Shown here: positions 1 through 9,700 of the stretch, one piece after another
Layout of the letters: each line of letters starts with the position of its first letter
How positions within the stretch are numbered: position 1 is the stretch's first letter
Origin: Thalassomonas actiniarum
GTDB taxonomy: Bacteria; Pseudomonadota; Gammaproteobacteria; Enterobacterales; Alteromonadaceae
NCBI RefSeq assembly: GCF_000948975.2
Contig: NZ_CP059735.1
Span: forward strand, 3,596,001 to 3,660,000
DNA length: 64,000 nucleotides
Direction: 5' to 3'
Notes under the pieces: model-generated
Databases searched by the model: none
Told to the model about the DNA's origin: nothing
Seen by the model: the letters and a program-made list of their open reading frames with translations, nothing else
Position numbers and translations under genes: made by a program

Positions 1-123
1 ACGCTTAACTTTAGTACGACGCTTAGTCAAGATATGACGAAGACCCGCTTGTTTGAATTTGTAGCCAGAAGCTGTCTTTTTAAAGCGCTTTGCAGCACCT
101 TTATTGGTTTTCATTTTAGGCAT
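1..123 (-). CDS. rpmI: 50S ribosomal protein L35 (partial, C-terminus beyond window)
   Basis: The minus strand from the CAT at 121-123 reads [20 protein letters not shown] and continues with a lysine/arginine-rich tail to the window edge, which is the N-terminal 41 residues of ribosomal protein L35 (about 65 residues when complete). L35 is a small basic protein of the large ribosomal subunit. A GGAG Shine-Dalgarno lies just upstream of the ATG. It follows infC on the same strand, the usual infC-rpmI-rplT order, so rplT is expected just outside the window. Confidence 0.95.
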   Translation of the reverse strand, partial: MPKMKTNKGAAKRFKKTASGYKFKQAGLRHILTKRRTKVKR

Positions 124-291
124 GTTAATAACTCCGCATTGTTATGCCAAATATTAAGCAGTAGAGGCGAAGATACTCGCGAATATAAATACCCGCCGAT
201 CTTACTTGTAGGCCCGTACTACCGGTTCATAGTGATAATAATGGTGAGCCGGCATTCATAAATGAATCCCGACTACTTGCTAGACCAGTTA
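124..291 (-). promoter_or_regulatory. infC-rpmI intergenic leader, candidate L20 autoregulatory region
   Basis: The 168-base gap between infC and rpmI is long for genes of one ribosomal-protein operon and contains several short inverted repeats on the minus strand, for example ATTCAT/ATGAAT and GTAG/CTAC. In E. coli, L20 represses rpmI-rplT translation by binding structured RNA in this place. The position supports a similar leader here, but I could not confirm the specific fold. Confidence 0.35.
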
Positions 292-834
292 TTATCCTTT
301 TTTAGGGGCTAAGACCATCACCATTTGGCGACCTTCCGCTCTGCGAGGGAAGAACTCCACTACGGTCAATTCTTCCAGGTCGGTTTTAACGCGACTTAAA
401 AGTTCTAACCCCAGTTCCTGGTGTGCCATTTCACGGCCACGGAAACGTAATGTAACCTTGACCTTGTCGCCACCTTCTAAAAAGCGCTTCAGGTTGCGTA
501 GTTTGACCTGATAGTCGCCTTCATCTGTGCCAGGGCGGAATTTAATTTCCTTAACCTGGATTTGTTTCTGCTTTTTGCGTTGTTCTTTTTGTTCTTTACT
601 CTTTTCGTAAAGAAACTTACCGTAATCCATTACGCGACAAACTGGCGGCTTAGCCGTCGGGCTAATTTCAACGAGATCAACACCCGCTTTTTCAGCTTCA
701 TCCATGGCATCGTTTAATGAAACGATCCCCATGGGTTCGCCGTCAAGACCAATCAAACGTATTTCTTCTGCTGTAATTAACTCATTTAAACGATGTGCCG
801 GCTCTTTTTGTCCGCCTCGTTGACCACCTTTAAT
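292..834 (-). CDS. infC: Translation initiation factor IF-3, AUU start
   Basis: IF-3 binds the 30S subunit, blocks premature 50S joining and proofreads initiator tRNA and start codon. The IF3 N-domain holds [18 protein letters not shown], then a lysine-rich linker, then the C-domain with [19 protein letters not shown] and [13 protein letters not shown]. An ATG at 838-840 would give 182 residues but lies only about 3 bases from GGAGG. The ATT two codons later (832-834) sits about 9 bases from it, gives exactly 180 residues, and aligns with the AUU start of E. coli infC (next residues KGG). I therefore prefer the ATT start, which in E. coli lets IF-3 repress its own translation. It lies between thrS and rpmI. 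Confidence 0.93.
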   Translation of the reverse strand: MKGGQRGGQKEPAHRLNELITAEEIRLIGLDGEPMGIVSLNDAMDEAEKAGVDLVEISPTAKPPVCRVMDYGKFLYEKSKEQKEQRKKQKQIQVKEIKFRPGTDEGDYQVKLRNLKRFLEGGDKVKVTLRFRGREMAHQELGLELLSRVKTDLEELTVVEFFPRRAEGRQMVMVLAPKKG

Positions 835-894
835 AGCCATGTTCCTCCAAAGAACTTTGTACCAAATTTAAATATGTATTTGGATTAAAAAAAA

Positions 895-2805
895 TTATGC
901 CCGTGTATTAACTTCTTCAGTTAATTTTGCAACAAACGCATCGACAGACATTTTACCTAAATCTTCTCCACTTCGGGTACGCACCGCAATTTCACCATTG
1001 GCCATTTCTTGATCGCCAACAACTAACAAATACGGCACCCTCTTCAAAGTGTGCTCGCGGATTTTAAAGCCTATCTTCTCATTTCTCAAGTCTAGTTTGG
1101 CTCTAAATCCATTTTCTTTCAGTTTTTTGACTACTTTTTCACAATATTCACCCTGTTTGTCGGTAATATTCATTACCGTTGCCTGAATTGGCGACAACCA
1201 GGTGGGGAATTTTCCTGTGTATTCTTCAATTAAAATACCGATAAAACGCTCTAATGAACCTAAAATCGCCCTGTGAATCATCACCGGGGTATAACGTTCA
1301 TTGTCTTCACCAACATAAGTGGCACCTAAACGCTCCGGTAAGGCAAAATCAAGTTGTACCGTTCCACACTGCCAGGCACGTCCTAAACAGTCCATCAGGG
1401 TAAACTCGATTTTAGGACCGTAGAAAGCCCCTTCACCCGGTAAATATTCAAACTCAATGTTAGAGTCGGTTAAGACCTGGGCTAAGCCCTGCTCCGCCTT
1501 ATCCCAGATTTCATCGCTGCCGATACGCTTTTCAGGACGGGTAGAGAGTTTCACCACGATTTCTTCAAAACCGAATGAACCGTAGACGTCATAAACCATC
1601 TGGATACATTTACTGACTTCTTCGGCAACCTGATCTTCGGTACAGAAGATATGGGCGTCATCCTGGGTAAAGCCACGTACCCGCATCAAGCCGTGCAACG
1701 AGCCTGAAGGTTCGTTACGGTGACAGCAGCCAAACTCGGCAATACGTAAGGGTAAATCACGGTATGACTTTAAGCCTTGGTTAAATATCTGCACATGGCC
1801 CGGGCAATTCATCGGTTTTATGGCGTATTCACGTTTTTCCGACTCGGTCGTGAACATAGCATCGGCGTATTTGTCCCAGTGACCGGATTTCTCCCACAGG
1901 GATCTGTCCATCATCATTGGCGCTTTGACTTCGTCATAATCGTATTCGTGTAATTTTTCACGAACAAATTTTTCCAGCTCGGTATAGATGGTCCAGCCGT
2001 CGTTGTGCCAGAACACCATACCCGGCGCTTCTTCCTGCCAGTGGAATAAATCCAGGGTCTTACCGATTTTACGGTGATCGCGCTTTTCCGCTTCCGCTAA
2101 ACGCTGAATATAGGCTTTAAGCTGCTTTTTATCTGCCCAGGCAGTACCGTAAACCCGTTGCAACATTTTGTTGTCTGAATCGCCACGCCAGTAGGCACCG
2201 GCCACTTTCATCAATTTAAAGTGATGACAATGACGCATGCTAGGCACATGAGGACCGCGACACATGTCAATATATTCTTCGTGATGATATAACGCCGGTT
2301 TGTCGTCACGGTCGATATTTTCATCTAAAATTTCAATTTTATAGCTTTCGCCGCGCGCTTCGAAGGCATCGCGGGCGTCTTGCCATGAGCCGGTTTTTTT
2401 CACTACCTGGTAGTTGGTTTTCGCCAGTTCCATCATGCGCTTTTCCAATACCACTAAATCGTCTTCGGTGATGGAATGCTCAAGGTCAACATCATAATAA
2501 AAACCGTTATCGATCACAGGACCAATGGCCATCTTGGTATCCGGCCATAATTGCTTGATGGCATGCCCTAATAAATGCGCGCAAGAGTGGCGGATAATTT
2601 CTACGCCTTCTTGATCTTTACTGGTGATTAATTGCAGCGCCGCATCTTGGGTGATTAATTCACAGGCATCAACTAACTGACCGTCGATACGACCGGCGAT
2701 AGTGGCTTTGGCTAAACCCGGGCCGATATCCAGGGCAACATCCATTACCGATACGGCATTGTCAAAACTACGCTGGCTTCCGTCAGGGAGAGTAATTACA
2801 GGCAT
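895..2805 (-). CDS. thrS: Threonine--tRNA ligase
   Basis: Charges tRNA-Thr with threonine and edits mis-acylated Ser-tRNA-Thr; cytoplasmic homodimer. At 636 residues it is full length. Domain order is TGS (about 1-60), the editing domain with [16 protein letters not shown] (HxxxH zinc/editing motif), class II catalytic core with motif 2 ([20 protein letters not shown]) and motif 3 ([19 protein letters not shown]), then the anticodon-binding domain. The start is [10 protein letters not shown] at 2805, with AAAGGAA 5-6 bases upstream; the longer frame to 2832 adds nine unconserved residues. infC follows on the same strand after 60 bases, the classical thrS-infC-rpmI order. Confidence 0.97.
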   Translation of the reverse strand: MPVITLPDGSQRSFDNAVSVMDVALDIGPGLAKATIAGRIDGQLVDACELITQDAALQLITSKDQEGVEIIRHSCAHLLGHAIKQLWPDTKMAIGPVIDNGFYYDVDLEHSITEDDLVVLEKRMMELAKTNYQVVKKTGSWQDARDAFEARGESYKIEILDENIDRDDKPALYHHEEYIDMCRGPHVPSMRHCHHFKLMKVAGAYWRGDSDNKMLQRVYGTAWADKKQLKAYIQRLAEAEKRDHRKIGKTLDLFHWQEEAPGMVFWHNDGWTIYTELEKFVREKLHEYDYDEVKAPMMMDRSLWEKSGHWDKYADAMFTTESEKREYAIKPMNCPGHVQIFNQGLKSYRDLPLRIAEFGCCHRNEPSGSLHGLMRVRGFTQDDAHIFCTEDQVAEEVSKCIQMVYDVYGSFGFEEIVVKLSTRPEKRIGSDEIWDKAEQGLAQVLTDSNIEFEYLPGEGAFYGPKIEFTLMDCLGRAWQCGTVQLDFALPERLGATYVGEDNERYTPVMIHRAILGSLERFIGILIEEYTGKFPTWLSPIQATVMNITDKQGEYCEKVVKKLKENGFRAKLDLRNEKIGFKIREHTLKRVPYLLVVGDQEMANGEIAVRTRSGEDLGKMSVDAFVAKLTEEVNTRA

Positions 2806-2836
2806 GAAATTTCCTTTATACAGTGGTGGCACATAC

Positions 2837-2894
2837 CAAGTGTCACTTGTTTATCTAGATTATTCTTTAAAAACAGCTGGTTAACTCTAGCTGT
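2837..2894 (-). promoter_or_regulatory. thrS leader with two dyads
   Basis: Upstream of thrS on the minus strand are two inverted repeats. One is a perfect 13-base palindrome CAAGTGTCACTTG at 2837-2849, about 32 bases before the ATG. The other is an ACAGCT/AGCTGT stem (2873-2894) followed on the minus strand by TTTTT, resembling a short intrinsic terminator. In E. coli, ThrRS represses its own mRNA through leader hairpins. Position and dyads are compatible with a leader control element, but the loops do not visibly mimic the tRNA-Thr anticodon. Confidence 0.3.
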
Positions 2895-3005
2895 TCAGTG
2901 TCATTTTCAAAATTTGGTACTTAATGAAAATTTTTATTTCGGCTCTTTACAACTTTAAAGAAGCCTTTCTTTATAAAGCCCTACTTATATAAGGCAACAA
3001 AACGG

Positions 3006-3020
3006 GGCTTATAATAAGCC
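3006..3020 (-). terminator. Possible terminator of the kinase-CheR-CheB-GGDEF/EAL operon
   Basis: GGCTTA-TAA-TAAGCC forms a 6-bp stem about 75 bases past the end of the GGDEF/EAL gene; on the minus strand it is followed by CCCGTTTTGTTG. The stem is short and the U-tract interrupted, so this is a weak call. Confidence 0.3.
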
Positions 3021-3094
3021 GAAGGCTATGAAAGGACAACAGGTTTTCATGAAATAATCATCAATGGGAGCATAAAGTATAAAACCGTCGAGAC

Positions 3095-5233
3095 TTAATA
3101 TTTTAGCGCGTTATCGCCGCCTTTTAATTCACGACTGTCAGGCTTACAGTTCATGGGAGTATAATCACGGCTAAACTGGTACAAGGCTTCAATATCCACC
3201 GGTTTGCTAAAATAATAGCCCTGAAGCAAGCTGCAACCGTGCTGCTGTAAAAACGCCACCTGCTCTCTGGTTTCCACCCCTTCGGCCACTGTTTCTAATC
3301 CCAGGCTATGGGCCAAGGCGATAATGCCTTTTATAATGGCTTCGCTTTCGGCGTCTTTACCTATTTCCCGGACAAAGCTGACATCAATTTTCAAGGTATC
3401 TATCGGCAAGCGGCGCAGATAACTTAACGACGAATACCCGGTACCAAAATCATCTACCGCGATACTGACCCCATAGCTGCGGATAATACTGAGCATTTCA
3501 ATGGAAGCTTCGGGATCTTCCATAATCAAACTTTCGGTGAGTTCAATCTGGACATGGGCCGGGGGGATCTCGCATTGCTCCAGCACTTTGCCGATGAGTT
3601 TATCAAAGCCTTCGACTTTCAGCTGTTTCGGTGAGACATTAACAGAAACCGACAAAATTCCCAGGGCAAGCTTTTCATCATTAAGGGCTTTTATTTCCAT
3701 ACAGGCCCGGTTAAAGATCCAGCTGCCAAATTCGATGATCAAGCCGCATTCTTCCGCTAAGGGAATAAAAACCGACGGTGCTATCATACCGCTATCATCA
3801 AAACACCAGCGCATTAACGCTTCTACCCCGACCATTTCCCCGGTTAAGGCAGAAAACTTAGGCTGGTAATGTACCTGCATCTGCTCTTTTTCCAGAGCAT
3901 GACGCAAACCGTTGGCCAGCCTGGTGCGTTCATTATTACGCTGTTGCAGCTCGGGATCAAAAAAGCGGTAACTGTTACCTCCCAGGCGTTTCGCTTCATA
4001 CATGGCAATATCCGCCGCCCGGTTAAGGGCTTCTTTATCGCTGCCGTTATCGGGGAAACAGGCGATACCGAGACTGCAACCGACAAAAACCTCTACGCCC
4101 TGGTAATTTATGGGGGCGATCACAGAGGAGATCAGCTTGGCGGCAATATTGGCGGCATGCTGCTGATCGGCTATTTTATCGGTAGCTATGGCAAACTCAT
4201 CCCCTCCCAAACGGGCGACAATATCACTTTTTCGTACCCCGGCAGTGATGCGTGACGCCACCGTGGATAAAACATGATCACCGGCATCATGTCCTAAAGT
4301 GTCGTTGATCTGTTTAAAACGATCCAAATCGAGGAAAAGCACCGCAAAGCTGTGCTGTTCACGCCTGGCGCCGGCAATCAGCTTGTCCTGGAAAGTATAA
4401 TAGGTAGCACGGTTGCTCAATCCGGTAAGCTGATCATAATTGGCCAGTTGCTCAAGCTGGCGGGCTACCTGGCGTTCCTGGGTGATATCACGTGCGAACA
4501 GGGCAAAGGTTTGGATTTTTTCCGAGGAAAACTCAACAATAGGCAATAAGCTCACTTGAAAAAGCAAATCCCCGATGCTTTCTTCATAGTGCTGCAATTG
4601 GTGACTTTCCTGAACCTGGGTCATTTTTTCCTGCAACACCCCTGCTTGCTGCTCAGGCAACAGGGAAAACAGACAATTACCGACCACAGACGTTAACGGC
4701 CTGTGCAAGCGACTGGCCATCACCTCATTCAGGGCCATTATTTTACCGGTATTGTCTAATAGCAGAGCGGAATCCGTTTGTGCATTAATCAGTACCTGAA
4801 TGATTTTTTCGCTGGCCTGCTTTTGTGCCAACGATTGCGCCAATTCCTGCTTCTGGCGATCTAAATCCAGTAACACTTTGACCTTGCTCAGCAAAACCTC
4901 GGCTTCTATCGGTTTGAGCAAATAGTCCACCGCACCGGCTTCGTAGCCACGAAAGATATTTTGGGCGTCCCGGCTCATGGCGGTGACAAAGATAATGGGG
5001 ATATTGCGGGTGTTTTTATTTGCGCGCATCAGCTCTGCGACTTCAAATCCCCCCATGCCCGGCATCAGCACATCGAGCAAGACCAGGGCATAGGCTTGTT
5101 TGATCACCCTGCGCAGGGCTTCTTCACCGGACTCGACGGTCACGATATTTACATCTAAGCCGGCCAGCACCCGGCTAATGGCATGAAGGTTTTCTTTTTT
5201 GTCATCTACAACAAGCACATTCTGTTTGATCAT
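3095..5233 (-). CDS. Response regulator with PAS, GGDEF and EAL domains (c-di-GMP turnover)
   Basis: A 712-residue cytoplasmic protein. An N-terminal receiver (about 1-125; DDK acid cluster, LLDVLMPGMGG phospho-acceptor, KP lysine) is followed by a PAS domain (about 140-250), a GGDEF cyclase domain (RLGGDEFAI near 342, with the product-inhibition site RKSD exactly five residues before GGDEF) and an EAL phosphodiesterase domain (GVEALMRW near 468, NVSP, DDFGTGYSS, TVAEGVET, GYYFSKP). Both active sites look intact, so it could make or degrade cyclic di-GMP depending on phosphorylation. It is the last gene after hybrid kinase, cheR and cheB on the same strand, 23 bases behind cheB, so it is probably an output of that kinase. 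Confidence 0.9.
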   Translation of the reverse strand: MIKQNVLVVDDKKENLHAISRVLAGLDVNIVTVESGEEALRRVIKQAYALVLLDVLMPGMGGFEVAELMRANKNTRNIPIIFVTAMSRDAQNIFRGYEAGAVDYLLKPIEAEVLLSKVKVLLDLDRQKQELAQSLAQKQASEKIIQVLINAQTDSALLLDNTGKIMALNEVMASRLHRPLTSVVGNCLFSLLPEQQAGVLQEKMTQVQESHQLQHYEESIGDLLFQVSLLPIVEFSSEKIQTFALFARDITQERQVARQLEQLANYDQLTGLSNRATYYTFQDKLIAGARREQHSFAVLFLDLDRFKQINDTLGHDAGDHVLSTVASRITAGVRKSDIVARLGGDEFAIATDKIADQQHAANIAAKLISSVIAPINYQGVEVFVGCSLGIACFPDNGSDKEALNRAADIAMYEAKRLGGNSYRFFDPELQQRNNERTRLANGLRHALEKEQMQVHYQPKFSALTGEMVGVEALMRWCFDDSGMIAPSVFIPLAEECGLIIEFGSWIFNRACMEIKALNDEKLALGILSVSVNVSPKQLKVEGFDKLIGKVLEQCEIPPAHVQIELTESLIMEDPEASIEMLSIIRSYGVSIAVDDFGTGYSSLSYLRRLPIDTLKIDVSFVREIGKDAESEAIIKGIIALAHSLGLETVAEGVETREQVAFLQQHGCSLLQGYYFSKPVDIEALYQFSRDYTPMNCKPDSRELKGGDNALKY

Positions 5234-5256
5234 AACTCATGCTTTCCTACGGCTGG

Positions 5257-5874
5257 CTAAGGGCTGCCACCCTTTTGCCTGCCGCCGTTAACAGCTTTCA
5301 CCAAAAAGATACGGCAAAGCAGAGCGCCTATGTCCTGCAAAGGTACGATAAAGTCAGGCCGGGCATTAGCAATGGCATGTTCCGGCATTTGCGGGGCTTG
5401 TGCTGTTTGCGGCGATTGAACCAGCGTCAGTCCCCCCCTGCCTTTAATGTTTTTTAAGCCCATGCTGCCGTCTGAACTTGCCCCGGTTAAGATCAGCGCC
5501 GCCAAATTTGTCCCAAGCGCATCGGCAGCGGTATCAAAAAGCACATCGATGGAAGGAATTGAAAAATTTACCGGTAAATCCACCGATAAACTCAGCTTTC
5601 CCGACAACTCGAGCTGTAAATGATATCCGGCGGGTGAAATATACACAGAGCCCGGCAAAGGTACCTCCCCCGCCCTAGCCTCCCTGACCCGTAAGGCAGT
5701 CATGCTGTCGAGCAACAAGGCTAAATATTCACTGTCATTACCAACGCCCTGGTGCTGTACCACCAGCACAGGTGCAGGAAAAGATCCGGGAAGCCGGCCC
5801 AACACGACACCCAAGGCATTAAGTCCGCCGGCAGAAGCACCTATGACCAGCATATGATATTGCTTAAGCTTCAT
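5257..5874 (-). CDS. CheB-type protein-glutamate methylesterase domain protein (no receiver)
   Basis: A stand-alone CheB catalytic domain of 205 residues. The Ser-His-Asp triad is visible as GASAGG (Ser), VVQHQG (His) and GASSDGSMG (Asp). Classical CheB has an N-terminal receiver, absent here, so activity is not set by direct phosphorylation of this protein. I start at MKLKQYHML (5874); the open frame runs further upstream but enters cheR. The start overlaps the end of cheR by 11 bases, implying translational coupling. Known CheB domains hydrolyse methylglutamates on chemoreceptors. In clusters with a hybrid kinase instead of a receptor, the target may be the kinase itself, which is inference here. 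Confidence 0.85.
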   Translation of the reverse strand: MKLKQYHMLVIGASAGGLNALGVVLGRLPGSFPAPVLVVQHQGVGNDSEYLALLLDSMTALRVREARAGEVPLPGSVYISPAGYHLQLELSGKLSLSVDLPVNFSIPSIDVLFDTAADALGTNLAALILTGASSDGSMGLKNIKGRGGLTLVQSPQTAQAPQMPEHAIANARPDFIVPLQDIGALLCRIFLVKAVNGGRQKGGSP

Positions 5875-6715
5875 CTTGATTTGCCTTAGGCAAAGCGGCG
5901 GTTTTACGATAAATTTTAGCCCCGGGCTCAAAATCATCAAACTGATGTGTTATCGAGGTAAATTCCAGGGTTTCCTTATCCCCCAAGACAAGAAAGCCTT
6001 TATGCACCAGACTGTTAATAAGCAGGCCCAGCACTTTATTCTGCAGAGCCTGATTAAAATAAATCAGTACATTACGGCACATGATCAGGTGCATTTCAGC
6101 AAAGACCTGATCCCGGGTGAGATTGTGATAGGCAAAGGTAATACGCTTTCTTAAAAATGCCTTCATGATCACCGCATCATAATTGTGCCGGTAATACTCG
6201 CTCAGGGCCTTTTTCCCTCCCCCCAGCAGATAATTCTCCTGGTATTTCACCAGCTCCTGGGAATAAATGCCTTTTCGGGCAATTTCTAACGAATGATTGT
6301 TAAAGTCGGTGGCATAAATCCGGGTTTTTTCCAGCAAGCCCTCTTCGTGCAAGAGTATCGCCAGGGAATAGACTTCTTCCCCTGTGGCACAACCGGCATG
6401 CCAGACATTAATGCGCGAATATGTCTTTAATCTGGGGATCACCCGTTCACGGAGCCGTAAAAACACCTTGGGGTCGCGAAACATTTCGGTGACAGTGATC
6501 GACATATCCTGAAGGAACAACTCGAAAAAATCACTGTCGTAAAGCATTTTACCCACCATATCCGAGATATGGCGGCAATCACTCTGCTCCAGGCGGTTGA
6601 GTATCCGTCGCTTCAACGAAGCGCCGGCATAGTCACGAAAATCATAACCGTAACAGGCGTAGATGGCTTCGAGCAGCCATTTTATTTCAAATGCTTCCCG
6701 GGATTGTCTATCCAT
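5864..6715 (-). CDS. CheR-type protein-glutamate O-methyltransferase
   Basis: A 283-residue CheR: an N-terminal all-helical domain (about 1-85) and a SAM-dependent methyltransferase domain with the motif NVWHAGCATGEEVYSLAILL, the acidic YATDFNNHSLEIAR, and CRNVLIYFN near the C-terminus. It transfers methyl groups from SAM to receptor glutamates. It starts 12 bases after the hybrid kinase stop with a GGGGGGT Shine-Dalgarno, and overlaps cheB. Together they form a CheR/CheB adaptation pair tied to the kinase upstream; no CheA, CheW or CheY is in the operon. Confidence 0.9.
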   Translation of the reverse strand: MDRQSREAFEIKWLLEAIYACYGYDFRDYAGASLKRRILNRLEQSDCRHISDMVGKMLYDSDFFELFLQDMSITVTEMFRDPKVFLRLRERVIPRLKTYSRINVWHAGCATGEEVYSLAILLHEEGLLEKTRIYATDFNNHSLEIARKGIYSQELVKYQENYLLGGGKKALSEYYRHNYDAVIMKAFLRKRITFAYHNLTRDQVFAEMHLIMCRNVLIYFNQALQNKVLGLLINSLVHKGFLVLGDKETLEFTSITHQFDDFEPGAKIYRKTAALPKANQDEA

Positions 6716-6727
6716 AGCACCCCCCTG

Positions 6728-9700
6728 TTAAAACAGCCAAATTTGCATCATGGATAATAAGCGCTCCATATCGACAGGTTTAGTGAGATATTCCGATGCC
6801 CCGGCTTCAATACAGCTGGCCTTGTCTTCCGGCATCGCTTTTGCCGTCAACGCAATAATGGGCACCTGCTGATAGACGCTGATTTTTCGGATTTCCCGTA
6901 TTGCCGTCAGGCCGTCCATTTCCGGCATCATGATATCCATCAAAATCAAATCAAAGGGCGCATCGCGTTCAGCAATTTTTTCTAGTGCCACCAGGCCATT
7001 TTCCGCCATAGTGACATTTACTCCGGACTTCTCAAGCTCCCGCGACAGGGCAAAAATATTTCTCATGTCATCGTCGACCAGTAAAATCTCCTGTCCCGAC
7101 AAAGTTGTTGTTTGATCATGGAGCATCTTTAAGGTTTTTTGTTGCTCCATGGAAAAGGCGCTCTGGATACTGTGCAGAAAAAGCGAGACATCATCGAGTA
7201 ACCGCTCCGGTGACTCGGCCCCCTTGACGATAATATCTTCGCTTATCTTGCACAGCGCTTTATATTCATCGTCCGGAATATCTTTACCGGTATAAACGAT
7301 CACCGGTACCCGCTCTTGCCCGCGAAGCTGCTTGATGGTGGTTAATAGCTCTCCCCCGCTCATATCCGGCAAGCCCAAATCCAGAATAATGCAGTCCACC
7401 TTATGCTCTCCCAGGTATTCAAGTGCCTTGGCGCCGCAATCGACACAATCTACCCGAATGGTCTCTGCCGAAATCAGCTTGGTAATCGCCTGCTGGTTGC
7501 CGGGATCATCTTCAATCACCAGCACTTGTTTGAATTGGCGGGACGAGGTTTTAATAAGCGAACTGAGTAAATTACCGATTTGTTCATTCGCCACAGGTTT
7601 GGCCAGGAAACTGAAAGCCCCAGAATTTAAAGAGTCCTGCTCGCAATCGGCTCCGGAGGCAATATGTACCGGAATATGCCGGGTTTTGAGGTTGAACTTA
7701 AGCTGCTCTAACACCGTTAGGCCATTAATGTCCGGCAGACCTAAATCCAGGATGATGCCCATGGGCAAAAATTGCTGGGCCAATAACAGCCCTTCCCTGC
7801 CCTTGTCGGTGGCCAGGCACTTAAAGCCTTCCTTTCGCGCGGCTTTGACAAGAATCCGGGCAAAATGAATATCATCTTCAATCACCAATAAGCTTTTATC
7901 ACTTTCCCGGAGGATCTCTCTGTCGTCATCGAGAAAATCGCCTGGCTGAGTCATTTTATCTGCCGAAGAGGAAGAGTTTACCCCGGCCTCGGCTTTGACG
8001 GCTTTAAAAACATTAGCTTCCGGTAAAACCGGCTCTGATGCCGGAGCAATCTCTTGTGAATGCAAAGGGAGATACAAGGTAAAAACACTGCCCTGGCCCA
8101 GGGTACTTTGCAGCTTTATTTCCCCGCCCAGCAGGTGAGCCAGTTCGCGTGATATCGCCAGCCCTAAACCGGTACCGCCATATTTACGGTTGATGGAACC
8201 ATCTTCTTGTTGAAAGGCTTCAAAAATCGCCACTTGCTTATCATCCGCAATGCCGATGCCGGTATCTATCACGGAAAACGCCAGGGAATCGTCCGCCTCA
8301 ATATAATCCGGCAGTTGTTGTACTTCAGGTAATGGCCGGTGGATCCGCAGACGGACCGAACCTTTGCTGGTAAATTTAAAGGCATTGGACATAAAGTTCT
8401 TTAAAACCTGCTCCAGCCGTTGGATATCGCTCTGTATGGCCACAGGGACATCGGCATCCTGGCTGAGGCTAAATTCAAGTTGTTTTTGCCGGGCCAGTTT
8501 GGCAAACATCAGCTCGAGATCCTGGCAAACCGTATCCAGGGACACAGACTCAATATGTACGGTGAGTTTGCCCGCTTCCACTTTGGACAAGTCCATAATG
8601 TCATTGATTAACATCAGCAGTGCCTGCCCCCCTTCGTGGATCACCTTGGCATCTTCAAGCTGTTCAGACGTCAGGTTGCCCGCATCGTTATTGGCCAATG
8701 ACTTGGATAAAATCAGCAAACTGTTTAACGGCGTGCGTAACTCATGAGACATATTCGCCAAAAACTCAGATTTGTATTTACTGGTGGTGGTGAGCTCTTC
8801 CGCTTTTTTCTCCAATTCAGCTTTGGTCTGCTGCAGGCTTTTCGACTGTTCGATTAAGGTTTTTTGCTTTTCCGACAACTCCTCGTTGGAAACCCGTAAT
8901 TCTTCCGATTGTTGCTGCAGCTCTTCCTGCGAGAGTTTCAGTTGCTGTGCCTGACTCTCCAGGTTTTCATTGACCGAGCGTAACTCTTCTTTTTGCAGGT
9001 TAAGCGCTAAAGCCTGGTTTTGGGTTTCTACCAACAACTTTTCGGTGCGGTTACGGTTGGCGACATTGTCAATAATGATCCCTAAATTAACACTGACTTT
9101 TTCCAGCAACTGCAGTTGGCGGTCGGTGAAAGTGACAAAGCTGGCCAGCTCAATGATCCCCACCAGGTTATTTTCATGCATGACCGGATAGGCAAGGATA
9201 TTCATCGGCTGCTGCTGCCCCAGGGCAGACTTGATGCTGATATAGTCCCCCGGCACCCGGGTCAGTAAAATGGGCTTGCCTTCCTTCGCTGCCTGTCCGG
9301 CCAGGCCTTCTCCCAGCTGGAGCTGTGCAGACAACTCCTTGCGCTCAGTAAAGGCATAACTGCCACAAAGTGACAAGGATAAGGATTCTTCCTCCTCCTT
9401 ATCGGCCTGGTTTGCCAGGTAAAAGACGCCATGCCCGGCTTCAAAGCTCCTGGCTAAATGCGAGATCACCAGGTCGCAGATATCATTTAGGCTCAACACT
9501 CCCTGGGTAAGCTCCATCACCCGGTTTTCCTGGGTGGTTAGCCAGTTTTGCTGCTCTAAACGCTCAGCCCGCTCGGCAATTTGCTGCTTCATTTTCTCCA
9601 GCGCACGCCCCAACCTCATCATTTCTACCGAGCCCGTTAACTGGGTATCTATCGCATATTCGCCATTGCCTATTTTCACCGTCATGGCCAATAACTGATG

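Noticed and set aside
34-261. 75-residue + strand open frame at the window start
   Set aside because: It runs antisense to rpmI and its leader, with no Shine-Dalgarno or protein-like composition.
7332-7868. 178-residue + strand frame inside the hybrid kinase
   Set aside because: Antisense to conserved receiver domains; serine-rich shadow composition.
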